Shown piece after piece: positions 25,922 through 34,216 of a DNA stretch of 64,000 bases. The stretch covers positions 1 through 64,000 of the forward strand of contig NZ_VFTG01000019.1 in NCBI RefSeq assembly GCF_006439355.1, given 5' to 3'. Within the stretch, counting starts at the first letter, position 1, and every line of letters starts with the position of its first letter. The notes below the pieces were generated by a model. That model was given only the letters and a program-made list of their open reading frames with translations, had not been told where the DNA came from and did no database searches. The DNA comes from Mesorhizobium sp. B4-1-3. GTDB taxonomy: Bacteria; Pseudomonadota; Alphaproteobacteria; Rhizobiales; Rhizobiaceae. The position numbers and the translations under genes were made by a program.

Positions 25922-26137
25922 TTAAACCGCGGCGCGTCCGATATCGCGAGAAGCAGTTCGCGCGTCGAAATCCCGCGACAGGGTGGACTCTTTGATGCGG
26001 CGGGCCAAGGCGCGCATTGCCCGTGCGATCGGATACATCTTGTTGCGCTCGAATTCCATCGCCTGTGCCTCGGCCATGGCCGCGCACCGTTCCCGCTCGG
26101 CGATTTCGGGTGAGAGATTTTCGGCAGTAAATTCCAT
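25922..26137 (-). CDS. Small protein of unknown function
   Basis: 71 residues, mostly helical and charged (EIAERERCAAMAEAQAMEFE, then MYPIARAMRALARRIKE). The ATG at MEFTAENL is favoured because the GGAAC...GTT promoter motif ends 31 bases upstream of it and would cut off any longer start. First gene of a two-gene unit with the cysteine hydrolase. No family recognised. Confidence 0.65.
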   Translation of the reverse strand: MEFTAENLSPEIAERERCAAMAEAQAMEFERNKMYPIARAMRALARRIKESTLSRDFDARTASRDIGRAAV

Positions 26138-26167
26138 TGTGAATGTCCCGGTCACTTGTCTGCCGCT

Positions 26168-26192
26168 AACTCGATCGGGAGCTATCCGTTCC
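26168..26192 (-). promoter_or_regulatory. Candidate EcfG promoter
   Basis: Minus strand GGAAC, 17 bases, GTT. Reads into the small protein at 25922-26137 and the cysteine hydrolase. Divergent from the motif at 26307. Confidence 0.6.
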
Positions 26193-26306
26193 ATCTGGCC
26201 GGGCATCTGCCGCGCTTTTCTAAAGGAGAGCTTGCGGCGGCGGGGGCTCTTGCCCGGCGCAACTACAAATGATGTTTCCGCTTCCCATGCGAGAAAAATT
26301 TTATGT

Positions 26307-26331
26307 GGAACAAGTCGCCCGGCATGAAGTT
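26307..26331 (+). promoter_or_regulatory. Candidate EcfG promoter
   Basis: GGAAC, 17 bases, GTT, ending 33 bases before the DUF892 gene start. Confidence 0.6.
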
Positions 26332-26364
26332 GGTTGCCATCAACACTCACCAGGAGGGCGCATT

Positions 26365-26877
26365 ATGCCGGCAAGAAAATCAGACTCGAAAAAAGGTCTC
26401 AACGAACTGTTCCACGACACGCTCAAGGACATCTATTTCGCCGAGAAGAAGATCCTGACCACACTGCCCAAGATGGCCAGGGCAGCTCAGGACGAGGCAT
26501 TGAAAGCAGCGTTCGAAAAGCACCGCGACCAAACCGAGGAACATGTTGCGCGCCTGGAGGAAGTCTTCGACGTCATCGACAAGAAACCCGCGGGCAAGAC
26601 TTGCGCGGCGATCATGGGGATCACCGAGGAAGGCGCCGAGATCATGGAAGAATATAAGGGTTCGCCATCGCTTGACGCTGGTCTGCTGGCGGCCGCCCAG
26701 GCAGTGGAGCACTATGAGATCTCGCGCTACGGCACGCTGAAGACCTGGGCGCAGGAACTCGGCCTGACCGAAGCAGTCACCTTGCTGGACAAGACGCTCA
26801 ACGAGGAGAAAGAGACGGACGCCGCGCTCACCGAGCTTGCCGAAGGAGCGGTCAACGTGGCGGCGGAGGCTGCCTGA
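26365..26877 (+). CDS. Ferritin-like DUF892 (YciE/YciF) protein
   Basis: A 170-residue four-helix-bundle protein. The family marker LNELFHDTLKDIYFAEKKIL lies at residues 11-30, with EKHRDQTEEHVARLEEVF, AAAQAVEHYEISRYGTLK and the late NEEKETDAAL supplying Glu/His residues for a possible di-iron site. DUF892 proteins are strongly stress-induced and probably bind metal or oxidants. CAGGAGGG precedes the ATG. The promoter at 26307 agrees with stress control. Confidence 0.93.
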   Translation: MPARKSDSKKGLNELFHDTLKDIYFAEKKILTTLPKMARAAQDEALKAAFEKHRDQTEEHVARLEEVFDVIDKKPAGKTCAAIMGITEEGAEIMEEYKGSPSLDAGLLAAAQAVEHYEISRYGTLKTWAQELGLTEAVTLLDKTLNEEKETDAALTELAEGAVNVAAEAA

Positions 26878-27122
26878 TCTTGTGAAAGCCTCACGCGTCT
26901 CGGGTCGAATGGCTTTCTTCTCGCTGAAGACATGGCGACACTCGCCGCCGCACTTGTCCGTGCATTCCGGTTCGGGGTGAAGGGCCGAACTCATCGACGA
27001 ATTCACCGACTCCTCTCCTACCGATTGATGGCCCTTCGCCTCGGCCAATCGATCAGGAACCCACCAGGCCACACCCTGGCGGGTTTCATTTTGCCCAACG
27101 GGAACCGCCAAAAGCCTGTCCG

Positions 27123-27148
27123 GGAACAAAAGGCCCGCAATGGCGGTT
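27123..27148 (+). promoter_or_regulatory. Candidate EcfG promoter
   Basis: GGAAC, 18 bases, GTT, 33 bases before the DUF4142 gene. Confidence 0.5.
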
Positions 27149-27181
27149 CGGTCGCACCCAGGAGCAAAGGAGCCATTAACC

Positions 27182-27910
27182 ATGAGCAAGCCGATGTTGC
27201 TTATTCCATTGGCCGCCGCCGCGTTGATGCTTGGCCATCCGGCCTGGGCGGCCGACGACGCGCAGACCTTCGTCGACAAGGCTGCCATCGGCGGGATGTT
27301 CGAAGTGGATTCGAGCAAGATCGCGCAGGAAAACGCGAAGGATCAGCAGATCAAGGATTTCGCCAAGCGGATGATTGCCGATCACGGCGCGGCGAACGCC
27401 AAGCTGCAGAAGATCGCCGGCGAGGAGAAATTGCGGGTACCGACGCAAACCGACGCCGCGCACAAGAGCGATCTGGAACGATTGCAGAGCACCACCGCGT
27501 CGCTGGACCAGCCATATGTCGAGATGCAGCGAAGCGCGCATGCGGATGCGGTCGGTCTGTTCGAGGCATACGCCAAGGATGGAGACAATCCCGCCCTCAA
27601 ATCTTTCGCGGCGGAGACGCTGCCGACGCTGAAGATGCATCGGGACATGATCGAGAAGATCGCCGGCGCCAGCGCGGGCATGCCCGCGGTCAAATCCGCA
27701 TCGACGCCCAAGCCACCCGCTCCTGTGCCCGGCGCGAACAGCTTCACCGAAGCGCAGGCGAAGAAGCGCATCCAGGATGCCGGCTACGCTGACGTCTCGG
27801 CGCTCGCCAAGGACGAACAGGGCATCTGGCGCGGCCAGGCGACGAAGGACGGCAAGGGCACCCCCGTTGCGCTCGACTATCAGGGCAACGTCTTTGCCGG
27901 CCAACAGTAG
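27182..27910 (+). CDS. Exported DUF4142 protein
   Basis: 242 residues. A Sec signal peptide (MSKPMLLIPLAAAALMLG ... AWA) precedes a periplasmic four-helix bundle with FAKRMIADHGAANAKL, the DUF4142 core related to ferritin-like folds. A Pro-rich linker near residue 180 leads to a ~55-residue C-terminal domain (FTEAQAKKRIQDAGYADVSA) resembling PepSY-like modules. Good ribosome site GGAG. Followed after 14 bases by the YflT-like gene, likely the same transcript. Function: stress-related, otherwise unknown. Confidence 0.9.
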   Translation: MSKPMLLIPLAAAALMLGHPAWAADDAQTFVDKAAIGGMFEVDSSKIAQENAKDQQIKDFAKRMIADHGAANAKLQKIAGEEKLRVPTQTDAAHKSDLERLQSTTASLDQPYVEMQRSAHADAVGLFEAYAKDGDNPALKSFAAETLPTLKMHRDMIEKIAGASAGMPAVKSASTPKPPAPVPGANSFTEAQAKKRIQDAGYADVSALAKDEQGIWRGQATKDGKGTPVALDYQGNVFAGQQ

Positions 27911-27924
27911 ACAGGAGAACCGAC

Positions 27925-28524
27925 ATGCAAACGATCACCGCTCTGTTCGACGACTACGACGACGCCGCTGACGCCGTGGGCGCGCTGGAGTCCACCGGCG
28001 TCCCGCCATCCGACATCAGCATCATGGCCAACAACGCCCGTGGCTGGCACCGAAACACGCAATCCTCGGCCTCCGAAGACGCCGCAAGCGGTGCCGGCAT
28101 CGGCGCGGTCGTGGGTGGCGCCGGCGGTCTGGCAACGGGCCTGGGCGCCATGGCAATACCGGGCGTCGGGCCGGTGGTCGCGGCCGGCTGGCTGGCGGCG
28201 ACAGCCGCGGGCGCCGTCGCCGGAGCGGTTGTGGGCGGCGCCGCTGGCGGCATCATCGGCAGCCTGACGGATGCCGGCGTGCCGGAGGAAGACGCGCATG
28301 TCTATGCCGAAGGCGTCCGCCGCGGCGGCACGCTGGTGACGGCCCGCGTCGAGGACGACCTCGCCTCGGAAGCCCAGGAAGTTCTCCGCAGTTCCGCGTC
28401 AGTCAACATCCCCGACCGCCGCAGTGAATACCAGGCGGGCGGATGGGCAGCCTTCGACCCGGCTGCCGGAGATTATTCGGCTGAGGATGTCGAGCGCGAG
28501 GCCGCGCGACGGCGGGAAGCATGA
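27925..28524 (+). CDS. General stress protein with YflT-like domain and glycine-zipper segment
   Basis: 199 residues. The N-terminus MQTITALFDDYDDAADAV with the following VGALESTGVPPSDIS is the YflT/GSP17M-type alpha-beta fold. Residues ~55-115 are a long Gly/Ala glycine-zipper hairpin (GAGIGAVVGGAGG and VAGAVVGGAAGG) likely to insert into membranes. GVPEEDAHVYAEGVRRGG then repeats the N-terminal fold pattern. Ribosome site GACAGGAG. Probably envelope-associated and stress-induced; the exact role is unknown. Confidence 0.85.
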   Translation: MQTITALFDDYDDAADAVGALESTGVPPSDISIMANNARGWHRNTQSSASEDAASGAGIGAVVGGAGGLATGLGAMAIPGVGPVVAAGWLAATAAGAVAGAVVGGAAGGIIGSLTDAGVPEEDAHVYAEGVRRGGTLVTARVEDDLASEAQEVLRSSASVNIPDRRSEYQAGGWAAFDPAAGDYSAEDVEREAARRREA

Positions 28525-28573
28525 GCGTCGGCAGCGCCTGCGGTGCAACAGCAAAGTCCGTCGGGAGTTCGAC

Positions 28574-28786
28574 ATGAGACGGGTGCTTTTGCCGCTGCTA
28601 CTGCTGTTGGTTGTCATGGCGCTTTGTTACTGGGCCTTCATTGAGGTCGACAGCGGCTCGTCTTCGGCGCCATGGAAACGCACACCCGAACAAAACCAGG
28701 GCGGGAATGCACCGCAGGACACCTCGCCAGCTGCCGGCATTACGAAGAACCCTCGGGACGCCAGCAAGATGCCAGGCGCTCAGTAA
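28574..28786 (+). CDS. Small membrane-anchored protein
   Basis: 70 residues. One N-terminal helix (MRRVLLPLLLLLVVMALCYW) is followed by a polar, disordered tail with GGNAPQDTSPAAG. GGGAG lies about 7 bases before the ATG. It ends the 27182-28786 run of three co-directional genes, all of stress type. Comparable one-helix peptides occur at 35709 and 39536. Function unknown. Confidence 0.7.
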   Translation: MRRVLLPLLLLLVVMALCYWAFIEVDSGSSSAPWKRTPEQNQGGNAPQDTSPAAGITKNPRDASKMPGAQ

Positions 28787-28812
28787 CAGGCGACGTCCTG
28801 ACTTCCCGGATC

Positions 28813-29076
28813 CTACTCGCGCGGGACGAATTTGTTGAAGCGGCTGGTGATGCCCTCAGCGGTCATATCCTGGTGGACGAACGCCAAGTTGTTGTCCTCC
28901 AGGACTTTGAAGAAATCTTCCCATTCGATCGGCCTAAGATCTTCATCGCTCGCGCCGAAATCGACCCGCAGCGTCGCGGCCTTCCCCGGCGCCGCGACGA
29001 CGGCAGGCCTGCCCTCGCGCGCCTCGATCCACGCTCGGATCACTTCGTGATTTGAGGTGGTCATAGCCTCGCTCAT
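28813..29076 (-). CDS. Conserved 87-residue protein of unknown function (paralogue of 42897-43169)
   Basis: It shares with the protein at 42897 the order EIRAW/KWIEAR-GRPAVV, then LRVDFG, IEWEDFFKVLEDNNLAFVHQ and SRFNKFV. The fold is a small alpha-beta domain. Proteins of this type are frequent in rhizobia and carry uninformative or misleading names. AGGAGG precedes the ATG by 5 bases. Both paralogues have their own EcfG-like promoter, so they are probably general-stress proteins. Confidence 0.85.
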   Translation of the reverse strand: MSEAMTTSNHEVIRAWIEAREGRPAVVAAPGKAATLRVDFGASDEDLRPIEWEDFFKVLEDNNLAFVHQDMTAEGITSRFNKFVPRE

Positions 29077-29113
29077 TGCGGCCTCCTATTGACGGTTCCT
29101 CTCTCTCGAAAGA

Positions 29114-29139
29114 AACCCGGAATACATCCCGCTTGTTCC
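29114..29139 (-). promoter_or_regulatory. Candidate EcfG promoter
   Basis: Minus strand GGAAC, 18 bases, GTT, 37 bases before the 87-residue gene. Confidence 0.5.
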
Positions 29140-29190
29140 CGTTGTGCCGGTTTCGGGAGGCTCGCCGTAATGGAATCTCCGGATACGAAG

Positions 29191-29223
29191 AAGGCCCGCT
29201 GCCTGCATGCTGCAACGGGCCTT
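29191..29223 (-). terminator. Hairpin downstream of the catalase remnant
   Basis: Eight-base arms AAGGCCCG/CGGGCCTT; on the minus strand the 3' arm runs into TTCTT. It is positioned to end transcripts of the catalase scar at 29316-29591. Confidence 0.5.
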
Positions 29224-29315
29224 GGGCCTTGATGGGACCCTGGATCGCTGGAGGGAGGGCGATCTTCTCCCAAACCGGCAGGCGCTCCAAATGTTCCGGC
29301 AAAATTCCTGCGCTG

Positions 29316-29591
29316 CTAACGGGGTCGGATGAACACCTCAGAGTTTTGACGGCGCCCTCTCGCCCACAGCCGCAGCTTGCGGCATGCCTCGACGAACGAG
29401 CGCGCGGAACCGCCGCCTGTGAGCTCGAGGAGTCCCTCGTCCGAATCGGCTGGAGTTCCAAGCGCCGTCGTCTACACCTCGACCTCGCCTTCGGCCATCT
29501 GATGCAATTCGCCGCCATTGCCGCGGACAAGTTTCTGGTCATGAATCTCAGCCCCGGCTGCAGCGTCGGCCGGGGAGGCTTTCTTCGGCAT
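29316..29591 (-). pseudogene. Scar of a large-subunit catalase gene (N- and C-terminal ends joined)
   Basis: In one frame: ATG, 39 codons reading MPKKASPADAAAG ... HDQKLVRGNGGELHQ, the characteristic leader of clade-2 (KatE/HPII-type) catalases. A TAG follows, then 51 codons with PADSDEGLLELTGG and ARSFVEACRKLRLWAR, which match the extreme C-terminus of the same enzymes (compare HPII: GEEGIVEAD ... MAAHRVWSR). About 600 internal codons, including every catalytic residue, are missing. A degraded promoter-like AAAAC, 18 bases, GTT precedes it, and a terminator hairpin follows. This is an internal deletion that left both ends in phase. Confidence 0.6.
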
Positions 29592-29687
29592 TGCCGGTGT
29601 CACTTGTGCTCGCTGAAATGATGTTGCCGAACGAGCAATCGAGGGCGATTGTTTTAGCCGGTACGGCGGGGCATGCCCGGGCTTGAG

Positions 29688-29870
29688 CTATCTTGGAACG
29701 GCGTCCGGTTCTTCCCCTGCTCCGCTTGCCTGGGAACGGTTCGGCGTCGCTCGCGAGGATGCACGAGCGAGCATCTCTCTCGGCGCCGGGATGCGGGATT
29801 TTCGGCGCCACCAGCGCGGCAGGAACTCGGCCATCAGGCTTTGAATAAGGCTCTTCATCCGATTGCCCAT
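29688..29870 (-). CDS. Small basic protein
   Basis: 60 residues (MGNRMKSLIQ, then FLPRWWRRKSR), with an aromatic/basic patch after a short amphipathic helix. A second Met four codons on gives a 56-residue alternative with a better leader length. Accepted mainly because a perfect GGAAC, 17 bases, GTT promoter ends 17 bases upstream. It resembles the 45-residue protein at 39911 in style (SL..L, then Trp/Arg), perhaps a distant relative. Function unknown. Confidence 0.45.
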   Translation of the reverse strand: MGNRMKSLIQSLMAEFLPRWWRRKSRIPAPREMLARASSRATPNRSQASGAGEEPDAVPR

Positions 29871-29887
29871 GGAAGGTTTTACAGGCG

Positions 29888-29912
29888 AACAGATGCCGGT
29901 CCTAATTGTTCC
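29888..29912 (-). promoter_or_regulatory. Candidate EcfG promoter
   Basis: Minus strand GGAAC, 17 bases, GTT, leading into the 60-residue basic protein. Confidence 0.55.
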
Positions 29913-29940
29913 GGGTCGGCGCGATGTCGTCAGTTGAAAG

Positions 29941-30123
29941 TCAATTCGGACGGGACTTGCGCGCACGTAACGCGATCGCGGTGTCGAGCCTTCGCGCCAG
30001 TTCGAGCATTCGGGAAGGCGCGTCCTCGACCCTCAGCGCCTCCAACGCGACGATCGTTTCGCGTTTTGGCGTTGTTGTCTCGGACAGTTCCGATCTCAGT
30101 GCTTCACGAACTTTCCGTGCCAC
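29941..30123 (-). CDS. Small helical protein
   Basis: 60 residues from a GTG start (VARKVREALRSELSE, then IVALEALRVEDAPSRMLELA), with two amphipathic helices and a basic end. The start is set by a perfect GGAAC, 17 bases, GTT promoter that ends 36 bases upstream. No family recognised. Confidence 0.5.
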   Translation of the reverse strand: MARKVREALRSELSETTTPKRETIVALEALRVEDAPSRMLELARRLDTAIALRARKSRPN

Positions 30124-30158
30124 GGCCGTGCCCTAACATGGGTTAATGCCTTCCCTCT

Positions 30159-30183
30159 AACCCACTGACGGAGAAAAGGTTCC
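30159..30183 (-). promoter_or_regulatory. Candidate EcfG promoter
   Basis: Minus strand GGAAC, 17 bases, GTT, upstream of the small helical protein. Back-to-back with the motif at 30345; nothing else is seen in 30184-30344. Confidence 0.6.
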
Positions 30184-30344
30184 TGCTTCGCCCGTCCGCT
30201 GGACCGGCGAACTTCCCTTCGCCTGCCGGGGTCGGCCAGGAATCCCTCCAGCCGCCTCCTCAAGGGCACCACACTGCAGTGGCCGCCCAATCCTGCGCAA
30301 TCGGGTTGGTCCCCGTGGCTGTCGGCCCGGCCCGATCCCGTGAG

Positions 30345-30369
30345 GGAACCAACCGCAACCTTGCTGGTT
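30345..30369 (+). promoter_or_regulatory. Candidate EcfG promoter
   Basis: GGAAC, 17 bases, GTT, 24 bases before the ThDP-enzyme start. Confidence 0.6.
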
Positions 30370-30393
30370 CGGCAGCAACAGCGGAGTCTCGCC

Positions 30394-32154
30394 ATGCCAA
30401 CTGCAGCCGAAATCCTCGTCGACACCTTGATTGCCTGGAACGTCGAGGTCGTCTTCGGCCTTCCCGGCGATGGCATCAACGGCGTCATGGAGGCGCTGCG
30501 CAAAAACCAGGACAAGATATCCTTCATCCAGGTGCGGCACGAGGAGTCGGCCGCGTTCATGGCTTGCGCCTACGCCAAATGGACAGGCAGGCTTGGGGTG
30601 TGCCTCGCAACGTCCGGGCCCGGCGGCACCCATCTTCTGACCGGCCTCTACGACGCCAAGCTCGACCAGGCGCCGGTGCTGGCAATCACCGGCATGCAGT
30701 TTCATGATCTTATCGAGACATTCACGCAGCAGGATGTCGATCTCACCCGCGTCTTCAATGACGTCAGCGTCTACAACGTCCAGGTCTCGGACGCGGCGCA
30801 CATGGAGAACGTGGCGAGCCTCGCCTGCCGCACGGCGCTCGCCCGCAAGGGCGTCGCCCATCTTTCGATCGCCAGCGATATCCAGGAACAGCCCGCCGAC
30901 GCGGCCAAACGTTCCAAGCGCAACCGGCCAGCACACACGCCGCAGGACATGTTTGCTCCTCACTGTCTCGCCCAAGATGCCGAGTTGGACAAGGCCGCGG
31001 CCCTTCTCAACGACGCGGGGCGGGTGGCGGTCCTGGCGGGACGCGGGGCGATTGGCGCGGCGGCGGAACTCGAAGAGACCGCGCGGCTGCTGCAGGCGCC
31101 GATCGCCAAGGCGCTGCTCGGCAAGGCGGTGCTGCCGGACGACCATCCCCACACCACGGGCGGCATCGGCATCCTGGGAACATTGCCGTCGCAGGAGGCG
31201 ATGGAGACATGCGACGCCATCCTGATCATCGGATCGACCTTCCCCTATATCGAGTACTATCCGCAACCAGGCAAAGCCCGTGGCGTCCAGATCGATTGCG
31301 ATGCGCAGCGTATCGGACTGCGCTTCCCCGTCGAGGCCGGTCTGGTCGGCGACGCAGCCGAGACCTTGCGCGCCCTCAATAAGCGATTGAAGCAGAAGGA
31401 CGACGGCGCATTCCTGGCGGCGGCACAAAGCTCGATGCAAAAATGGCGCGAGATGATGCGTCAGTCCGAAGACGGCTTGGCCCATCCGCTCAAGCCGCAA
31501 CGCATCGCGCGCGCCTTCGGCGAACACCTCGCCGAAAACACGGTGCTGGCGACCGATTCCGGCCAGAACACGGAACTCGCCGCTCGCCATGTCGACCTTC
31601 GCGCTGGGCAGGCCTTCGGCGTTTCGGGCACGCTTGCCTCCATGTCCTGCGGTCTCAGCTATGCGATCGCCGCGGGCATTGCCTTTCCGGGCCGCCCGAT
31701 CGCGGCGATTGTCGGCGACGGCGGCCTTGCCATGCAGCTCGGCGAGTTTTCCACCGCGGTGCGCTACGGCATCCCGCTGAAACTCCTGGTCATCAAGAAC
31801 AACATGCTGAACCAGATTGCCTGGGAACAGATGATGTTTCTCGGTAACCCACAATTCGGCTGCGAGCTGCAGCCGATCGATTTCGCCAAGGCCGCTGAGG
31901 CGATGGGCGGAAAAGGCTTCAGCGTCGAGCGGGCGGATGATGTCGAGCGCGTGCTTGCCCAGGCGTTCGCCACCAGCGGCCCGGTGATCATCGAGGCACT
32001 GGTCGACGCCTATGAACCGATGATGCCGCCGAAAATGCCACCCGACTACGCTGAGAACTTCCGCAAGGCGCTGCCGCAGACTCCGGGTCGCGGCGAGATC
32101 GAGGAAAACGTCGCCCGCGAGCCCGCCAAGACGATGATGGAAGCCGGAGAATAG
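30394..32154 (+). CDS. Thiamine-diphosphate enzyme of the pyruvate oxidase/acetolactate synthase family
   Basis: 586 residues with the three family domains. The PYR domain has the catalytic Glu in VRHEESAAFMA near residue 50. A central FAD/regulatory-type domain occupies about 190-330. The PP domain has the ThDP motif GDGGLAMQ ... KNNML (GDG to NN) near residues 443-470. The N-terminus FGLPGDGINGVMEALR resembles E. coli PoxB-type pyruvate oxidases more than IlvB, so quinone-linked pyruvate oxidation to acetate is the leading guess; other decarboxylations are possible. Ribosome site CGGAG. Followed closely by the PCMT fusion gene. Confidence 0.9.
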   Translation: MPTAAEILVDTLIAWNVEVVFGLPGDGINGVMEALRKNQDKISFIQVRHEESAAFMACAYAKWTGRLGVCLATSGPGGTHLLTGLYDAKLDQAPVLAITGMQFHDLIETFTQQDVDLTRVFNDVSVYNVQVSDAAHMENVASLACRTALARKGVAHLSIASDIQEQPADAAKRSKRNRPAHTPQDMFAPHCLAQDAELDKAAALLNDAGRVAVLAGRGAIGAAAELEETARLLQAPIAKALLGKAVLPDDHPHTTGGIGILGTLPSQEAMETCDAILIIGSTFPYIEYYPQPGKARGVQIDCDAQRIGLRFPVEAGLVGDAAETLRALNKRLKQKDDGAFLAAAQSSMQKWREMMRQSEDGLAHPLKPQRIARAFGEHLAENTVLATDSGQNTELAARHVDLRAGQAFGVSGTLASMSCGLSYAIAAGIAFPGRPIAAIVGDGGLAMQLGEFSTAVRYGIPLKLLVIKNNMLNQIAWEQMMFLGNPQFGCELQPIDFAKAAEAMGGKGFSVERADDVERVLAQAFATSGPVIIEALVDAYEPMMPPKMPPDYAENFRKALPQTPGRGEIEENVAREPAKTMMEAGE

Positions 32155-32170
32155 GACGGAGGACATTCAC

Positions 32171-34162
32171 ATGCTCGATCTTTCCCGCGAGCGCCGTCGG
32201 ATGGTCGACGTTCATCTCGGTCGTCGCGGCATCCACGATCGGGAAATCCTGGCGGCGATGCGGGAGGTTCCGCGCGAAGCCTTCGTCGATCCTGGCTATG
32301 AAGAATTCGCCTATGAAGATGGACCGTTGCCCATCGCGGAAGGGCAGACGATATCGCAGCCCTACATCGTCGCCTTCATGCTGGAAATGGCGCAGATTCG
32401 CCCGGGCGACCAAGTGCTCGAAGTCGGCACGGGATCCGGCTACGCAGCCGCGGTCATGAGCCGCGTCGTCGACCATGTCTATACGATCGAACGGCATGCG
32501 GAGCTGGCCGAGGCGGCGCGACGGCGCTTTCAAAAGCTAGGCTACGGCAACATCGAAGTCCGGGCCGGTGACGGCACAAGGGGCTGGCCCGAAGCGGCGC
32601 CCTTCGATGCCATCGTGGTCGCGGCGAGCGGACCGGGCGCGCCGCTGGCCCTGCAGCAGCAGCTCGATGTCGGCGGCAGGCTGGTCATTCCCGTGGGCGA
32701 CGATCCGGACGAGCAGCGTTTGCTCAAGGTAACCCGCACCGGCGCATCGACTTACAGCGAGGAGGATTTCGGCGGGGTGCGCTTCGTCCCGTTGATCGGC
32801 GAACAGGGCTGGCGCGAGGAAAGCCGCCCGGCGACTGTCCGAACGACCCCGCTTGCCCGCCCGCGCAGCCTGCCGGAGATGATCGCCGCAGCCGCCGAGC
32901 CGCTGCCCGACCTCAACGACCCCGGCTTTGCCGAAGCGTTCGACCGGTTCGCGGACCGGCGGGTCGTCCTGCTCGGCGAGGCCAGCCACGGCACGTCCGA
33001 ATTCTACCGGGCGCGCGCGGCAATCAGCAAAAGGCTGATCGAGAGGCACGGCTTCACGATCGTCGCGGTCGAGGCCGATTGGCCCGATGCCGCCGCGATC
33101 GACCGCTATGTCCGCGGCCGCGGCGCCTCGCCCGGCGCCGAGCGACCCTTCCAGCGCTTTCCGACCTGGATGTGGCGCAACACCGAGGTCGCAGCATTCG
33201 TGGAATGGCTGCGCGGGCACAATGACAAGGTCAAGGCATTCCAGCCGCAAGCAGGCTTCCATGGCCTCGATATCTATAACATGCGCGGCTCGATCGCCGC
33301 CGTCCTGGAGTATCTCGACCGCGTCGACCCGGAAGCGGCAAGGGTTGCGCGGGAGCGCTATGGCTGCCTGACGCCGTGGCAGACCGAACCGTCGACCTAT
33401 GCCCGGGCCGCGCTGACCAAAGGCTATCGCGAATGCGAGGAAGCTGTCCTCGAACAATGCCGCGACCTGCTTGCAAGGCAGCTCGATCATGCCGGCGAGG
33501 ACGGCGAGGAACTTTTCGACGCTGCGCAGAACGCCCGGCTCGTCGCCTCCGCCGAGCGTTATTACCGCACCATGTACTATGGCGGATCGCAATCCTGGAA
33601 TTTGCGCGACACGCATATGTTCGAAACGCTGGAACGCATTCTCGACGCGCGGGGACCGAACGCCAAAGCCGTGGTGTGGGCGCACAATTCCCATATCGGC
33701 GACGCGCGTTACACCGAAATGGGTATCTCGCGCGAGGAAGTGAATATCGGCCAGCTCTGCCGCCAGCGCTTCGGCAATGCGGCGGCGCTCATCGGTCTCG
33801 GCACGCATACAGGCACTGTCGCCGCGGCAACCGACTGGGACGGCGAGATGGAAATTAAGTCGGTGCGGCCTTCGCGCGAGGACAGCTACGAGCGGCTCTG
33901 CCACGACGCCGGCATCGACCGGTTCCTGCTTGACCTCGGGCGCGACCCGAAGCTGCGCGACCGTCTGACCGAGCGCCGTCTGGAGCGCTTCATCGGCGTG
34001 ATCTACCGGCCGGAAACCGAATTGCACAGCCACTATGCCGACGCTTCGCTGGCCCGGCAGTTCGACGCCTTCGTCTGGTTCGATGAAACCAGCGCAGTCA
34101 CGCCGCTCGGACCCGAGCACGCGGCTGAAGGCGTGCCCGACACCTATCCGTTCGGCGTTTGA
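32171..34162 (+). CDS. Fusion of protein-L-isoaspartate O-methyltransferase and erythromycin esterase-like hydrolase
   Basis: 663 residues. Residues 1 to ~215 are a PCMT domain, with the SAM-binding VLEVGTGSGYAAAVM near residue 83 and GDGTRGWPEAAPFDAI. It would repair isoaspartyl damage in aged or stressed proteins. Residues ~235-655 are an Ere-like domain, with LGEASHGTSEFYRARAAI near residue 270 carrying the catalytic His/Glu, WAHNSHIGD near 500, and a later His. Ere-type domains outside antibiotic resistance have unknown substrates. The gene lies 16 bases after the ThDP enzyme, in one transcript. There is no stop or frameshift between the halves, so this is a true fusion. Confidence 0.92.
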   Translation: MLDLSRERRRMVDVHLGRRGIHDREILAAMREVPREAFVDPGYEEFAYEDGPLPIAEGQTISQPYIVAFMLEMAQIRPGDQVLEVGTGSGYAAAVMSRVVDHVYTIERHAELAEAARRRFQKLGYGNIEVRAGDGTRGWPEAAPFDAIVVAASGPGAPLALQQQLDVGGRLVIPVGDDPDEQRLLKVTRTGASTYSEEDFGGVRFVPLIGEQGWREESRPATVRTTPLARPRSLPEMIAAAAEPLPDLNDPGFAEAFDRFADRRVVLLGEASHGTSEFYRARAAISKRLIERHGFTIVAVEADWPDAAAIDRYVRGRGASPGAERPFQRFPTWMWRNTEVAAFVEWLRGHNDKVKAFQPQAGFHGLDIYNMRGSIAAVLEYLDRVDPEAARVARERYGCLTPWQTEPSTYARAALTKGYRECEEAVLEQCRDLLARQLDHAGEDGEELFDAAQNARLVASAERYYRTMYYGGSQSWNLRDTHMFETLERILDARGPNAKAVVWAHNSHIGDARYTEMGISREEVNIGQLCRQRFGNAAALIGLGTHTGTVAAATDWDGEMEIKSVRPSREDSYERLCHDAGIDRFLLDLGRDPKLRDRLTERRLERFIGVIYRPETELHSHYADASLARQFDAFVWFDETSAVTPLGPEHAAEGVPDTYPFGV

Positions 34163-34166
34163 CACT

Positions 34167-34191
34167 GGAACCTTCGGAGCCTCCCCGGGTT
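34167..34191 (+). promoter_or_regulatory. Candidate EcfG promoter
   Basis: GGAAC, 17 bases, GTT, directly after the fusion gene and 25 bases before the 67-residue gene. Confidence 0.6.
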
Positions 34192-34216
34192 CGGAAAAAC
34201 ATAGCGAGGAACAGCC

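Noticed and set aside
27099..27103. Another GGAAC upstream of the DUF4142 gene
   Set aside because: No GTT at 17 or 18 bases; the copy at 27123 fits better.
28943..29542. Minus-strand frame of 199 codons across the catalase scar
   Set aside because: Wrong frame for the scar; the protein is Arg/Ser-rich as expected for an out-of-frame reading.
30157..32166. A 669-codon minus-strand frame opposite the ThDP enzyme
   Set aside because: Shadow of a well-supported gene; no domain motifs and no ribosome site. The same holds for 32537-34330, 16695-18143, 41180-42517, 44196-45500, 45623-46783 and 56909-58126.
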